A stretch of 64,000 nucleotides of DNA from Micromonospora sp. NBC_01699. Lineage in GTDB: Bacteria; Actinomycetota; Actinomycetes; Mycobacteriales; Micromonosporaceae. The first letter of the stretch is position 1. Each line of letters starts with the position of its first letter. Where the stretch lies: NCBI RefSeq assembly GCF_036250065.1, contig NZ_CP109199.1, positions 7,128,001 through 7,192,000 on the forward strand, given 5' to 3'. The position numbers and the translations under genes are program-made. Shown piece after piece: positions 27,441 to 38,100 of this stretch. Under the pieces are notes generated by a model, which saw only the letters and a list, made by a program, of their open reading frames with translations, was not told the origin of the DNA and made no database searches.

Positions 27441-29305
27441 CCGCCGCGACCACGCCGATTCCCGACCCGGACGGCGGGCTGGCCGACTGGCGGGGCATCG
27501 CCACCGACCCGGATGCCGAGCGGACCACCGCCGAACACGGCGGTTCCCGCGCGCTCGCCCGGCTCCGGTCCCGCAGCCGGGCGCTGCTCGGCTCCCTGCT
27601 CCGGCCGCACCGTCGGCTGATCGGGGTGGCGGTGCTGCTGCTCCTGCTCCAGAACGCCGCCGGCATGGCCGGCCCGTACCTGGTGATGCTCGGCATCGAC
27701 CGGGCCATCGACCCGTTGCGCGAGGGCGACCCGATGCTGCTGGTCGGGATCGCTATCGCGTTCGTCGCCGCGACCGCCGGCGAGTACGCGGGTAAGCGCG
27801 GTTTCCTCACCCTCTCCTCCCGGATCGGCCAGGCCGTCCTGATCGACCTGCGCCAGCGGGTGTACGACCACTTCCTGCGTCTGTCGGTCGGCTTCCACGA
27901 GCGGTACACCTCCGGCCGGGTGATCTCCCGGCTGACCAGCGACATGGACTCGATAGCGGAACTGGTCGACGGCGGCATCGACGACCTGGTGCTGGCCGGG
28001 CTCTCCATCGTCTCGGTCGCCGGGGTCCTGCTCTGGCTCGACCCGCCACTGGCCGCGGTGACCCTGCTCGCCTTCCCGTTCCTGCTGATCATCTCCCGCT
28101 GGTTCGCCCGCGCCTCCGGGCTCGCCTACCGCCGTACGCGGGAGGCGGTCGCCCTGGTGATCGTGCACTTCGTGGAGTCGCTCGGCGGGATCCGGGCGGT
28201 GCAGGCGTTCCGCCGCGAGCCGCGCAACCAGGACATCTTCGCCACCGTCAACGACGAGTACCGGCGGGCGAACCTGCGCGCCTTCCGGCTGATCGCCACC
28301 TACTCGCCCGGCATCAAGGTGATCGGCAACGTGACCGTGGCGGTGGTGCTGACCTACGGCGGCTGGCGGGTGCTGGGCGGCGACGCGGAGATCGGCGTAC
28401 TGGCGGCGTTCCTGCTTTATCTGCGCCGGTTCTTCGAGCCGATGCAGGAGCTGAGCCAGTTCTACAACGCGCTCCAGTCGGCCACCGCGGCACTGGAGAA
28501 GCTCTCCGGGGTGCTCGACGAGCAGCCCGGCGTACCGGAACCGAAGAAGCCGGCGGTGCTGCCGGCCGGCGGCGGGGCGATCGACTTCCGCGGGGTGACC
28601 TTCGGCTACCGGGACGGGGCCCCGGTGCTGCCGGAGCTGACCCTGCGAATCCCGGCGGGGCAGATAGTGGCGCTGGTCGGTGCTACCGGGGCCGGCAAGT
28701 CCACGGTGGCCAAGCTGGTCGCCCGCTTCTACGACCCGAGCGCCGGCACGGTCAGCCTGGACGGGGTCGACCTGCGGCAGATCGACGACGAACGGTTGCG
28801 CCGGGCGGTGGTGATGGTGACCCAGGAGAACCACCTGTTCGGCGGCTCGATCGCCGACAACATCCGGTTCGGCCGCCCCGGCGCCGCAGCAGCGGAGGTC
28901 GAGGCGGCGGCGCGGGCGATCGGCGCGCACGACTTCATCACCGCCCTGCCGGACGGGTACGACACCGACGTGCACCGGCGCGGCGGGCGGCTCTCCGCCG
29001 GGCAGCGCCAACTGGTGGCGTTCGCCCGAGCCTTCCTCGCCGACCCGACCGTGTTGATCCTGGACGAGGCGACCTCGTCGCTGGACGTGCCGAGCGAGCG
29101 GCTGGTGCAGCGGGCGCTGCGGACCATCCTGCGCGGCCGGACCGCCCTGGTGATCGCGCACCGGCTCTCCACGGTGGAGATCGCCGACCGGGTGCTGGTG
29201 GTGGACGCCGGGCGGATCGTCGAGGACGGCCCACCGGCCGGCCTGATCCGGGCCGGTGGCCGGTACGCCGTCCTGCACCACCAGTGGCGCGACTCCCTGA
29301 TCTGA
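27437..29305 (+). CDS. ABC exporter half-transporter with consensus catalytic site
   Basis: 622 residues from the GTG at 27437 that overlaps the previous stop. After a 60-residue acidic N-terminal tail come six membrane helices and the ATPase domain. Walker A is GATGAGKST, Walker B LILDEATSSLD with the catalytic Glu, and the H-loop AHRLST. The signature is LSAGQRQL instead of LSGGQ. Since each ATP site combines Walker motifs of one chain with the signature of the other, the weak signature here faces the weak Walker B of the partner. The pair therefore has one active and one degenerate site. Confidence 0.93.
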   Translation: MTAATTPIPDPDGGLADWRGIATDPDAERTTAEHGGSRALARLRSRSRALLGSLLRPHRRLIGVAVLLLLLQNAAGMAGPYLVMLGIDRAIDPLREGDPMLLVGIAIAFVAATAGEYAGKRGFLTLSSRIGQAVLIDLRQRVYDHFLRLSVGFHERYTSGRVISRLTSDMDSIAELVDGGIDDLVLAGLSIVSVAGVLLWLDPPLAAVTLLAFPFLLIISRWFARASGLAYRRTREAVALVIVHFVESLGGIRAVQAFRREPRNQDIFATVNDEYRRANLRAFRLIATYSPGIKVIGNVTVAVVLTYGGWRVLGGDAEIGVLAAFLLYLRRFFEPMQELSQFYNALQSATAALEKLSGVLDEQPGVPEPKKPAVLPAGGGAIDFRGVTFGYRDGAPVLPELTLRIPAGQIVALVGATGAGKSTVAKLVARFYDPSAGTVSLDGVDLRQIDDERLRRAVVMVTQENHLFGGSIADNIRFGRPGAAAAEVEAAARAIGAHDFITALPDGYDTDVHRRGGRLSAGQRQLVAFARAFLADPTVLILDEATSSLDVPSERLVQRALRTILRGRTALVIAHRLSTVEIADRVLVVDAGRIVEDGPPAGLIRAGGRYAVLHHQWRDSLI

Positions 29306-29338
29306 ACGGGCCGGGGCGCTCCACGGGCGACCACTGGT

Positions 29339-29355
29339 GGTCACCGTCGGTGACC
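29339..29355 (+). terminator. Hairpin after the ABC exporter operon
   Basis: GGTCACC and GGTGACC pair across a 3-base loop, 34 bases after the exporter stop, followed by a short T-containing run. An overlapping weaker hairpin (GACCA/TGGTC) precedes it. Confidence 0.5.
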
Positions 29356-29409
29356 GATTGTCGTCCCGGATGTCGGTATTGACGCCCACGGAGGGATCCG
29401 CCGGCTCGG

Positions 29410-29415
29410 TAGCAT
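29410..29415 (+). promoter_or_regulatory. -10 box of a leaderless promoter for valS
   Basis: TAGCAT ends 7 bases before the valS ATG. There is no room for a T-box leader and no ribosome binding site. Confidence 0.6.
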
Positions 29416-29422
29416 CGAGGTT

Positions 29423-32002
29423 ATGACGGATACGGCGAGGAACCAGCGCGCCGGTGTCCCCGAGCGTCCCACCCTGGACGGACTTGAGGACACCTGGTCG
29501 CGCCGTTGGCAGGAGGAGGGCACGTACGCGTTCGACCGCTCAAGGGAGCGGGCGAGCGTATATGCCATCGACACTCCGCCACCGACCGTATCCGGCGAAC
29601 TGCACATTGGTCACGTCTTCTCGTACACCCACACCGACACGGTGGCCCGGTTCCAGCGGATGCGCGGCCGGACCGTCTTCTACCCGATGGGTTGGGATGA
29701 CAACGGCCTGCCGACCGAGCGCCGGGTGCAGAACGTGTACGGCGTCCGCTGCGAGCCGACACTGCCGTACGACCCGGACTGGCAGCCGCCGCAGCCACCG
29801 ATCACCGCCGACGCGCGGAAGAACCCGATTCCGATCTCCCGCCGCAACTTCGTGGAGTTGTGCGAGCAGCTCACCGGCGAGGACGAGCAGGTCTTCGAGG
29901 CGCTGTGGCGGCGGCTGGGATTGTCGGTGGACTGGTCGCTGACGTACACGACGATCGGCGCGCACGCCCGTGCCACCTCGCAGCGGGCGTTCCTGCGCAA
30001 CCTGGCCCGGGGTGAGGCGTACCAGGCCGAGGCGCCGACGCTCTGGGACGTCGGCTTCGCCACCGCGGTCGCCCAGGCGGAGTTGGAGGATCGGGAGCGG
30101 CCGGGGGCGTACCACCGGCTCCGCTTCACGGTCGCGGCCGACGGCACCGGGCCCGCCGACGGGTACGTGGAGATCGACACCACCCGACCCGAGCTGCTGC
30201 CGGCCTGCGTGGCGCTGGTCTGCCACCCGGACGACGAGCGGTACGCGCACCTGGTCGGCGGCACCGTACGGTCTCCGATCTTCGGGGTCGAGGTGCCGGT
30301 GCACGCGCATTCGCTGGCCGATCCGGCCAAGGGCACCGGTCTGGTGATGGTCTGCACGTTCGGCGACCTGACCGACGTGACCTGGTGGCGGGACCTGCAC
30401 CTGGACACCCGGGTGGTGATCGGGCGGACCGGCCGGCTGCTGCCCGAACCGCCGGACGGCGTCGACCCGGTGCACTACCTGCCATTGGCCGGTCGGACGG
30501 TGAACGCGGCCCGGCGCGAGTTGGTCGCCCTGCTCACCGCCTCCGGTGACCTGGTCGGCGAGCCGAGGCCGGTCACCCACCCGGTGAAGTTCTACGAGCG
30601 CGGCGACAGCCCGTTGGAGATCATTTCCAGCCGGCAGTGGTATCTGCGCAACGGTGGCCGGGACCCCGAGCTGCGGGCCGAGCTGCTGGCCCGGGGCGGG
30701 GAGCTGCACTGGGTGCCGGAACACATGCGGCACCGGTACGAGCACTGGGTGGGCGGCCTCACCGGCGACTGGCTGGTCAGCCGGCAGCGCTTCTTCGGGG
30801 TGCCGATCCCGGTCTGGTACCGGCTCGACGACGCTGGCGAGCCGGACTACCGCCACCCTCTCACGCCGGACGAGTCCGCGCTCCCTATCGACCCATCCAG
30901 CGACACACCCGCCGGCTACGACGAGGCGCAGCGCGGCCAGCCGGGCGGTTTCACCGCAGATCCGGACGTCATGGACACCTGGGCCACCTCCTCGCTGACC
31001 CCGCAGATCGTCGGCGGCTGGGAGACCGATCCGGACCTGTTCGACCGGGTCTTCCCGATGGACCTGCGTCCGCAGGGGCAGGAGATCATCCGTACCTGGT
31101 TGTTCTCCTCGGTGGTCCGCGCGCACCTGGAGCACGGCGTGCTGCCCTGGCGGGACGCGGTGCTCTCCGGCTGGATCCTCGACCCGGACCGGAAGAAGAT
31201 GTCCAAGTCGAAGGGGAACGTGGTCACCCCGATGGCGCTGCTTCAGGAAAGCGGCGCCGACGCGGTCCGGTACTGGGCGGCGAACGGGCGTCCCGGCACC
31301 GACCTGGCGTTCGACCCGGCCCAGATCAAGGTCGGCCGGCGGTTGGCCACGAAGCTGCTCAACGCGTCCAAGTTCGCGCTCGGGCTGGGCGCCGCCGACG
31401 CGCTGCGGGCCGAGGTCACCGAGCCGCTGGACCGGGCCACGCTGGCCGGGATGCGCACGGTGGTCGGCACCGCCACGTCCGCTTTCGACGCGTACGACCA
31501 CACGGCCGCTCTCCAGGCCACCGAGTCCTTCTTCTGGACCTTCTGCGACGACTACATCGAGTTGGTGAAGGAACGCGCGTACGGCACCGGGCCGGCCGCC
31601 GACTCGGCACGGGCGGCCCTGGCCACCGCACTCTCGGTCCAACTGCGCCTGTTCGCCCCGTTCCTGCCGTACGTGACCGAGGAGGTCTGGTCCTGGTGGC
31701 GGTACGGCTCGGTGCACCAGGCGCCGTGGCCGACGACGTACGAGCTGGACGCGGTGGCGCAGACGGGTGATCCGGAGTTGCTCCGGCTCGCCGGGGCGGC
31801 GCTGACCCAGGTACGCCGGGCCAAGTCGGACCGGAAGCTGTCGATGCGGACCGACGTGCCGCTGGCCGAGGCGCTCGGCCCGGCCGAGGTGTTGGAGCGG
31901 TTGGCCCTGGTCGCCGACGACCTGCGGGCGGCCGGTCGGATCGCGAAGCTCGACTTCCTGCCCGATCGCGCTTCCGAACTGGTGATCGCCTGCGCCTTCT
32001 GA
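29423..32002 (+). CDS. valS: Valyl-tRNA synthetase
   Basis: 859-residue class Ia synthetase that charges tRNA-Val. The ATP-binding HIGH signature is literal (residues 61-64) and KMSKS is in [14 protein letters not shown] near residue 593. The editing (CP1) domain lies between them and contains the threonine-rich strand [17 protein letters not shown]. The anticodon-binding helical domain ends the protein. At 859 residues it is on the short side and appears to lack the long C-terminal coiled coil of E. coli ValS. Confidence 0.96.
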   Translation: MTDTARNQRAGVPERPTLDGLEDTWSRRWQEEGTYAFDRSRERASVYAIDTPPPTVSGELHIGHVFSYTHTDTVARFQRMRGRTVFYPMGWDDNGLPTERRVQNVYGVRCEPTLPYDPDWQPPQPPITADARKNPIPISRRNFVELCEQLTGEDEQVFEALWRRLGLSVDWSLTYTTIGAHARATSQRAFLRNLARGEAYQAEAPTLWDVGFATAVAQAELEDRERPGAYHRLRFTVAADGTGPADGYVEIDTTRPELLPACVALVCHPDDERYAHLVGGTVRSPIFGVEVPVHAHSLADPAKGTGLVMVCTFGDLTDVTWWRDLHLDTRVVIGRTGRLLPEPPDGVDPVHYLPLAGRTVNAARRELVALLTASGDLVGEPRPVTHPVKFYERGDSPLEIISSRQWYLRNGGRDPELRAELLARGGELHWVPEHMRHRYEHWVGGLTGDWLVSRQRFFGVPIPVWYRLDDAGEPDYRHPLTPDESALPIDPSSDTPAGYDEAQRGQPGGFTADPDVMDTWATSSLTPQIVGGWETDPDLFDRVFPMDLRPQGQEIIRTWLFSSVVRAHLEHGVLPWRDAVLSGWILDPDRKKMSKSKGNVVTPMALLQESGADAVRYWAANGRPGTDLAFDPAQIKVGRRLATKLLNASKFALGLGAADALRAEVTEPLDRATLAGMRTVVGTATSAFDAYDHTAALQATESFFWTFCDDYIELVKERAYGTGPAADSARAALATALSVQLRLFAPFLPYVTEEVWSWWRYGSVHQAPWPTTYELDAVAQTGDPELLRLAGAALTQVRRAKSDRKLSMRTDVPLAEALGPAEVLERLALVADDLRAAGRIAKLDFLPDRASELVIACAF

Positions 32003-32012
32003 GCGTGCGACC

Positions 32013-32057
32013 GGCCCTACCGACCCCGCCGACCGTGATGGGGGGGTCAGTAGGGCC
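32013..32057. terminator. Hairpin spanning the convergent ends of valS and the membrane protein gene
   Basis: GGCCCTAC (32013-32020) pairs with GTAGGGCC (32050-32057), and GACCCC (32022-32027) with GGGGTC (32043-32048), separated by one mismatch. The right arm includes the stop codon of the opposing gene. Confidence 0.65.
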
Positions 32058-32697
32058 AGTCGCCGCGCAGGAAGCGCAGGCCGAGCAGGAACGTGATCAC
32101 CGCGGGCCCGAGCAGCAGGGTGATCGCCTGCAACCGGTACGGGATCCGGTGTCGGGTCAGTTCGGCCGCGTTCACGAAGACGATCACGGCGGCCAGCATC
32201 ATGAAGCCGCCCCACCAGTCGGTCCCGCCGAAGTCGACCCAATCGGCCCGGATCAGCAGGAACGTGACTCCGAGCGCCACTGCACCGAGGGCCAGCATGG
32301 CGACCGTACGGTGAGCGCCGCGGGCCAACGGGTGCACCGGGTGCCAGCCGTACGTGCCGGCGACGGCGAACGACGGCAGGATGATCATCAACGGCCAGCC
32401 CCGCCCCATCGCGCCGAACATGAGCAGCGCCCCCACCGTGAACACCAGTACGCCGACACACGCGACCAGGTAGCCGGCGAACGCCCGTCCGCCGCCGCGC
32501 AGCAGCAGCGGTCCACCGCTGGCGGCGATCAGTGCTCCGGGCACCAGCACGAAGCCGGCCCACCAGTGGAACCGATCGACCGACTGGGCGCTCACGGTGA
32601 CCGCCACCACGGCAAGCGCGGCAACAGCCAGGCTGCCCAGCCAGCTTGCCGCCGTCCCCGGCCGACCCGACGTCACGGTACGGATGTCTGTACTCAC
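32047..32697 (-). CDS. Integral membrane protein of unknown function
   Basis: 216 residues from the GTG at 32697; an in-frame upstream start would add 18 residues. About seven hydrophobic helices are visible, for example LAVAALAVVAVTVSAQSVD, GYLVACVGVLVFTVGALLMF and LGAVALGVTFLLI. A WHPVHPLARG loop lies in the middle and the protein ends in RFLRGDWPY. No transporter or enzyme motif is recognised. It is convergent with valS. Confidence 0.7.
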   Translation of the reverse strand: MSTDIRTVTSGRPGTAASWLGSLAVAALAVVAVTVSAQSVDRFHWWAGFVLVPGALIAASGGPLLLRGGGRAFAGYLVACVGVLVFTVGALLMFGAMGRGWPLMIILPSFAVAGTYGWHPVHPLARGAHRTVAMLALGAVALGVTFLLIRADWVDFGGTDWWGGFMMLAAVIVFVNAAELTRHRIPYRLQAITLLLGPAVITFLLGLRFLRGDWPY

Positions 32698-32780
32698 CCC
32701 ACCGACTCTGCCCGCTAACCGCCCCCCAAACCATCCCGCCACCCCTACCATCCCCGGACGGGCTAACCCCCACCTCGCCC

Positions 32781-32841
32781 GTTGATCATGAAGTTAACAA
32801 CCCGCCGAGCGCGAAAATCGGTCGCTAACTTCATGATCAAC
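32781..32841. repeat. Long palindromic intergenic element C (GTTGATCATGAAGTTA type)
   Basis: Perfect 16-bp arms (32781-32796 and 32826-32841) around a 29-base loop with an inner CCGA/TCGG pairing. The left flank (32722-32780) is C-rich and the right flank (32843-32872) is a run of G tracts ending at the stop of the next minus-strand gene. The arm sequence differs from element A, but the layout is the same. Confidence 0.85.
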
Positions 32842-32872
32842 AAGGGGTGGGGGGTGGGGGTGGGGGTGGGGG

Positions 32873-33742
32873 TTAGAAGTCGCCGCCGCCGAAGTCGCCG
32901 CCGGACCAGTCGCCGCCGCCGAAGTCGCCGCCGGTGGACCAGTCGGAGGAGTCGGCGCCGCCGAAGCCGGAGTCGGCGGAGTAGTCGGCGCCGCTGTAGT
33001 CGGTGCCGCCGGTGTAGCCGACGTCGGTGTAGCCGGGGTCACCGGCACCGCCATCGCCGCCGGCACCGGGGTCGGCGCCGTCGCCGTAGTCCGCGCCGTC
33101 GGTGAAACCCTCCTGGTAGCCGGCGTCGTAGCCGTAACCCGGGTCGGCGAACGCGGGCGAGAAGAGTGCGTCGGCGATCAACATGCCACCGATCACCCCG
33201 GCGCCGGCCGCCAGGCCGGTCTTCCACCAGGGCGTCGAGTACCAGCCCGACGGCACCGGACGGCCCTGGTAGCGACCGCCGGGGTAGTAGTACGGCGTGC
33301 CGGCGCCCGGCTGCGGGCCGGCCCGGAAGGTCTGCCCCTGGACGTCGACCTCGCGCTCACGGGTGAGCGTTCCGGCGCCCCGGGCGGCGGCCAGCGGCGG
33401 CAGTTCCGGGCCGGGGTCGAGACCGAGCGCGGTCCGGGCCGCGCGGACGTACGCCAGCCCCTCCAGCGCGGTCTCCCGGGCCAGCGCGTACTGCTTCGTG
33501 CTGCGGGCCTGCTCCAGCTGACCGCCGGCCGCGTTGTAACGCTCCCCGGCGTCACTGAGCGCCTGCCGGACCGCCGGCTCGTCGCCCCGCAGTGCCAGCA
33601 CCTGTCCGCCCAGGCGCTCGTACCAGCGCAGTGCCTCGGCCCGCGCGTCGGCCAGCTCGCGCGCCTGTCGGGCACCGGTCTCCCGCCGCCACCAGGTGAC
33701 GCCGCCGACCAGCAGAACCAGCAGAATCAGGACCCATACCAT
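32873..33742 (-). CDS. Membrane-anchored protein with Gly/Asp-rich tail
   Basis: 289 residues from the ATG at 33742, chosen because it begins a clear signal-anchor (MVWVLILLVLLVGGVTWWRR) and lies 7 bases behind a TACCGT box. A coiled, Arg/Glu/Ala-rich segment follows (about 25-110), then a second hydrophobic stretch (LAAGAGVIGGMLIADALFS). The last 80 residues are a low-complexity tail of Gly, Asp, Tyr and Ser ending in repeated GGGDF-type units. Such tails occur in secreted or periplasmic TPM-like membrane proteins, but no catalytic domain is recognised. It is divergent from rmuC. Confidence 0.75.
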   Translation of the reverse strand: MVWVLILLVLLVGGVTWWRRETGARQARELADARAEALRWYERLGGQVLALRGDEPAVRQALSDAGERYNAAGGQLEQARSTKQYALARETALEGLAYVRAARTALGLDPGPELPPLAAARGAGTLTREREVDVQGQTFRAGPQPGAGTPYYYPGGRYQGRPVPSGWYSTPWWKTGLAAGAGVIGGMLIADALFSPAFADPGYGYDAGYQEGFTDGADYGDGADPGAGGDGGAGDPGYTDVGYTGGTDYSGADYSADSGFGGADSSDWSTGGDFGGGDWSGGDFGGGDF

Positions 33743-33749
33743 GGGTACG

Positions 33750-33755
33750 ACGGTA
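33750..33755 (-). promoter_or_regulatory. -10 box of a leaderless promoter for the Gly-rich membrane protein
   Basis: On the minus strand TACCGT ends 7 bases before the ATG at 33742. Confidence 0.55.
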
Positions 33756-33821
33756 GCGCCGTCCGCCAACCCGCCCGCCTTCCCGGCGATCCAGGTCACA
33801 CCGGTGTCGTACGCGTTTGGC

Positions 33822-34997
33822 ATGCTCAGCGGCGTGGGAGTCTCGACGGTGCTCGTGGTGATCGTCTGTCTCGGCGCCGGTGGAGCGTTGGGCTGGCTCG
33901 CCGCCCGCGCCCGCTCGGCGGCCGACATCGCCCGACTGGACGCCACCCTGCGGGCGACCCGGGACGGGGAGCAGCGGCTGGAGCAGTCGATGCGGGCGCT
34001 CTCCTACGAGGCCACCGCCCAGTCCCAGGAGGCGGTGGCCCGCGCGGTGGCGCCGCTGCACGAGACGCTGCGCCGCTACGAGTCCCAGGTGAACGAGCTG
34101 GAGCGCGACCGGGTCGACGCGTACGCCGAGCTGCGCGAGCAGGTGCGCTCGATGGGCGCGGTCTCCGGCGAGCTGCGTACCGAGACCAAGCAGTTGGTGG
34201 CGGCGCTGCGGGCACCCCAGGTCCGGGGCAGGTGGGGCGAGCACCAGTTGCGTCGGATCGTCGAGGCGGCCGGTCTGCTGGAGCACTGCGACTTCGCCGA
34301 GCAGGTCACCTCGACCGTCGAGGGTCGGGTGGTCCGCCCGGATCTGGTGGTTCGGCTGCACGGTGGCCGGTCGGTGGTGGTTGACGCGAAGGCGCCGTTC
34401 GACGCGTACCTGACCGCGATGGAGGCGCGCGACGAGCGGGGGCGGGACACGCACCTGGACAACCACGCCCGGCACCTGCGGGCGCACGTGGACGCGCTGT
34501 CGGCGAAGGCGTACTGGTCGGCGTTCGCACAGACACCGGAGTTCGTGGTCCTGTTCGTGCCGGCCGACCCGTTCCTGGACGTCGCGCTGCAACGGGATCC
34601 GACGCTGTTGGAGCACGCCTTCACCCGCAACATCGTGTTGGCCACACCGGCAACCCTGGTCGCCCTGCTCCGTACGGTGGCCTACGCCTGGCGACAGGAG
34701 GCGCTCGCCCGCAACGCGGTGGCCGTGCACGAGTTGGCCAGGGAACTCTACGGACGACTGTCCACTCTGGGTGAACACGTCGCCAAACTCGGTAACTCGC
34801 TCGGTGGGGCGGTGACCGCTTACAACCGTGCCGTTGGTTCGTTGGAGTCACGGGTGTTGGTCAGTGCGCGAAAGCTGGCCGACCTTGGGGTGTCCGGTGA
34901 GGAGTTGGCCGTGCCGACACAGGTCGAGCTGACCACGCGCCAATTGCAAGCGCCGGAGCTGACCGATAACGGCCAGTACGAGATTCACAGAGAGTAG
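33822..34997 (+). CDS. rmuC: DNA recombination protein RmuC homologue
   Basis: 391 residues. An N-terminal membrane anchor (VSTVLVVIVCLGAGGALGWL) precedes a coiled coil of about 100 residues. The RmuC nuclease-like core follows, with GRWGEHQLRRIVEAAGLLEH, RVVRPDLVVRLHGGRSVVVD and AKAPFDAYL; the D...DAK pattern fits a restriction-nuclease fold. The family limits inversions at short repeats in E. coli. The start is ATG 33822 or the GTG four codons later. It shares a 79-bp divergent spacer with the Gly-rich membrane protein. Confidence 0.88.
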   Translation: MLSGVGVSTVLVVIVCLGAGGALGWLAARARSAADIARLDATLRATRDGEQRLEQSMRALSYEATAQSQEAVARAVAPLHETLRRYESQVNELERDRVDAYAELREQVRSMGAVSGELRTETKQLVAALRAPQVRGRWGEHQLRRIVEAAGLLEHCDFAEQVTSTVEGRVVRPDLVVRLHGGRSVVVDAKAPFDAYLTAMEARDERGRDTHLDNHARHLRAHVDALSAKAYWSAFAQTPEFVVLFVPADPFLDVALQRDPTLLEHAFTRNIVLATPATLVALLRTVAYAWRQEALARNAVAVHELARELYGRLSTLGEHVAKLGNSLGGAVTAYNRAVGSLESRVLVSARKLADLGVSGEELAVPTQVELTTRQLQAPELTDNGQYEIHRE

Positions 34998-35005
34998 CGG
35001 AATAG

Positions 35006-35045
35006 TAACATATGAATATTCGAATACGAGTTTGTCAATATCACG
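35006..35045. promoter_or_regulatory. AT-rich upstream region of the subtilase gene with overlapping palindromes
   Basis: This stretch is far richer in A and T than its surroundings and contains overlapping palindromes GAATATTC (35014-35021) and ATTCGAAT (35018-35025). A TTGTCA candidate -35 lies at 35032-35037. Probable promoter or operator region of the secreted protease. Confidence 0.45.
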
Positions 35046-35152
35046 GGCTGGTCACAACGATCTCAGGGGTAGTGACAGGATCCGAGCTGACGCGAAGGAT
35101 GCGCTCACACGTGCCCTGTTTCTAAGGGCCCTGTTCTCTGGAGGAAGAGAAC

Positions 35153-38100
35153 GTGAGTAAACCCCGCACCTGGAGTCGGCGTACCTCTGCCGGCCTCCTC
35201 GCGTCAGTTGTGGCGGCGGGCGCCATGACATTGACGGGTGGTGTCACCACCGCCAGCGCCAACCCGTCGACCGAAGCCGACGTTCTCAAGGGGACCCCCA
35301 CGGACACGTTGGGTTCCCATGATCTTGAATTGCTCGCTACCGCCGAGGCCAAGCGTGAGCAGGACGTCACGGTCATCGTGGCGACGGACAAGGGCGAGGC
35401 CAAGGACGTCGCGGCAGAGCTGAAGAAGCTCGGCGGCGTCATCGGCAAGCAGGTGGACGGCGTCGGCTACGTCCGCGCCCGCATCCCCACCAGCGCCGTA
35501 CTCAAGGCAGCCAAGCTGCCCGGCGTCGCCGCACTGGACCTGAACGAGACCGTCCAGCTCCCCAAGCCGGAGCCGGTCAAGGCAGGCACCGAGGCGGCCG
35601 TGACGGCGAGCGGGCCGGGCCCGGACATCGCCGCGGTCAACCCGTACATGCCGACCAGCGAGACCGGCGCGGTCGCCTTCAAGCAGGCACACCCCGAGTG
35701 GGACGGCCGCGGGGTGACCATCGGCATCATGGACTCCGGCGTCGACCTGGACAACCCGGCGCTCCAGACCACCTCCACCGGCGAACGCAAGATCGTCGAC
35801 TGGTTCACCGCCACCGACCCGCTGTTCGACGCTGACGGCACCTGGCGGGCCATGCTGACCGACGTGACCGGCCCGGCCTTCAACTACGGCGGGACGAGCT
35901 GGACCGCGCCGGCCGGCACGTACAAGATCAACCGGTTCTCGGAGAACATCACCGCGGCCAGTTCCCCCGGCGGTGACATCAACCGCGACGGCGACACCAC
36001 CGACGCGTTCGGTGTCCTCTACGACCCGGTGAGCAACGACATCCGGGTCGACGTCAACCAGAACCGCGACTTCAACGACGACGCGGTCATGCGCCCGTAC
36101 GGCGAGCGCTACGACGTCGGTCACTTCGGTACCGACAACCCCGCGACCGCCGTACGGGACCAGATCCCGTTCGTGGTCGAGTTCCGCGAGGACGTCGACG
36201 TCACCCCCGCCGGGCTGCCCGGTGTCGCCGACTTCGTCAACATCGGCATCATCGAGAGCGCGCACGGCTCGCACGTCGCCGGCATCACCGCAGCCAACGA
36301 CATGCTCGGCTACGCCAACTTCGACGGCGCCGCCCCCGGCGCCAAGCTGGTTTCCGCCCGCGCCTGCTCCTGGGGCGGTGGCTGCACCGCCGCCGCGCTC
36401 ACCGACGGCATGGTCGACCTGGTCGTCAACCGCGGCGTCGACGTGGTCAACATGTCGATCGGCGGCCTGCCGGCCCTGAACGACGGCAACAACGCCCGCG
36501 CTCAGCTCTACACCCGGCTGATCCAGGACTACGGCGTGCAGTTGTTCATCTCGGCCGGCAACGACGGCCCGGGCGTGAACACCCTCGGCGACCCGTCCAC
36601 CGCGACCGACGTGGTCAGCGTGGCGGCCGGCATCAGCCAGGAGACCTACCTGGCCAACTACGGCTCGGAGACCCGTACGCCGTACCAGCTGTTCTACTTC
36701 TCCTCGCGTGGACCGCGTGAGGACGGCGCACTCAAGCCGGAAATCACCGCACCGGGGTCGGCGCTGTCGACCACGCCGGTGTGGCAGCCGGGTGGCCCGG
36801 TGGCCGAGGCCGGCTACCCGCTCCCGCCGGGCATCCAGATGCTCAACGGCACCTCGATGTCCTCGCCGCAGGCCACCGGCGCGGCCGCGCTGCTGCTCTC
36901 GGCGGCCAAGGCCACCGGCAAGGACGCCTCCCCGGCCAAGCTCCGCAAGGCGATCTACTCCTCCGCGACCTGGATCGACGGGATCAGCGCGCAGGGCCAG
37001 GGCCACGGCAAGTTCAACGTGCCGGGTGCCTGGGACCTGCTCGCGGGTAGCTTCGAGGTCCGCGGCTACGAGGCCAGCGCTCCGGTGTGCAGCCCGCTGT
37101 CCGACTTCCTGGCGACGCCGGACAAGGGTCTGGGGATCTACAACCGGTGCGCGGTGTCCGAGGGCGGTCAGCGGCCGAACGTGGCGAAGAACTACACCGT
37201 CAAGGTCACCCGTACCACCGGGGCCAAGAAGGACATCAAGCACACGGTCCGCTGGGTCGGCAACGACGGCACCTTCCGTAACGCGCCGAAGAACCTGATC
37301 CTCCCGCTGAACAAGACCGTGACCTTCACGATCGAGGCGCGCGCCGACTTCGGCACGCACAGCGCGATCATGCAGGTGGACGACCCGGCGACGCCGATCG
37401 TCGACTTCGCCTTCCTCAACACGGTGGTTGTCCCCAACACGCCGGCGAAGCCGACCTTCGACTTCGCCACCAGCGGCACGGTCGACCGCAACCTGACCAA
37501 GTCCTTCTTCGTCACCGTGCCCGAGGGCGCGCCGGCGTTGCAGGTCAACCTGAGCGGGATCGCCCCGGGCTCGCAGACCCGGTTCATCTCGATCAACCCG
37601 TACGGCCTTCCGGTGGAGAGCACCTCAAGCCTGGTGTGCTTCAGCAACTTCTCGGACGAGGCGTCCTGCAAGTCGAGCGAGCGGTCGTACCAGAACCCGC
37701 TGCCGGGTGTCTGGGAGTTCGAGGTGGAGTCCCGCCGTACGTCTCCGCTGCTGGAGAACCCGTTCGCGTTGCAGGCCCGGATCCAGGGTGTCGCGGTGCA
37801 GCCGGCCGTGGTCGAACTGCCCAGCGTCACCGCCGGACAGCCGAGCCCGGTCACCTGGTCGCTGACCAACACCTACGGCCCGGTCACCGTCGCCGGCCGG
37901 GGCGGTCCGCTCGGTAGCGCCGTGTCCGAGCGTCCGACCATCGCCAACCACGAGGTGCAGAGCTTCGAGGTGACGGTGCCGGCCGGTGCCACCCGGTTCG
38001 ACGCCGTGATCGGCAACACCAGCGATCCGGGCGCCGACCTGGACCTGTTCGTCTACCGCAACGGCGTCCTCGTCGGCCAGGAAGCCGATGGTGACTCCGA

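Noticed and set aside
27380-29389. Large minus-strand frame across the ABC exporter genes
   Set aside because: Shadow of the exporter coding strand; the true genes show complete ABC motifs in order.
29306-29422. T-box leader upstream of valS
   Set aside because: The TAGCAT promoter box lies 7 bases before the ATG, leaving no transcribed leader.
29540-32773. Open frame of more than 1000 codons on the strand opposite valS
   Set aside because: It mirrors the valS reading frame in GC-rich DNA, has Arg/Pro/Gly-rich composition and no domain signature. Such antisense frames are expected at this GC content.
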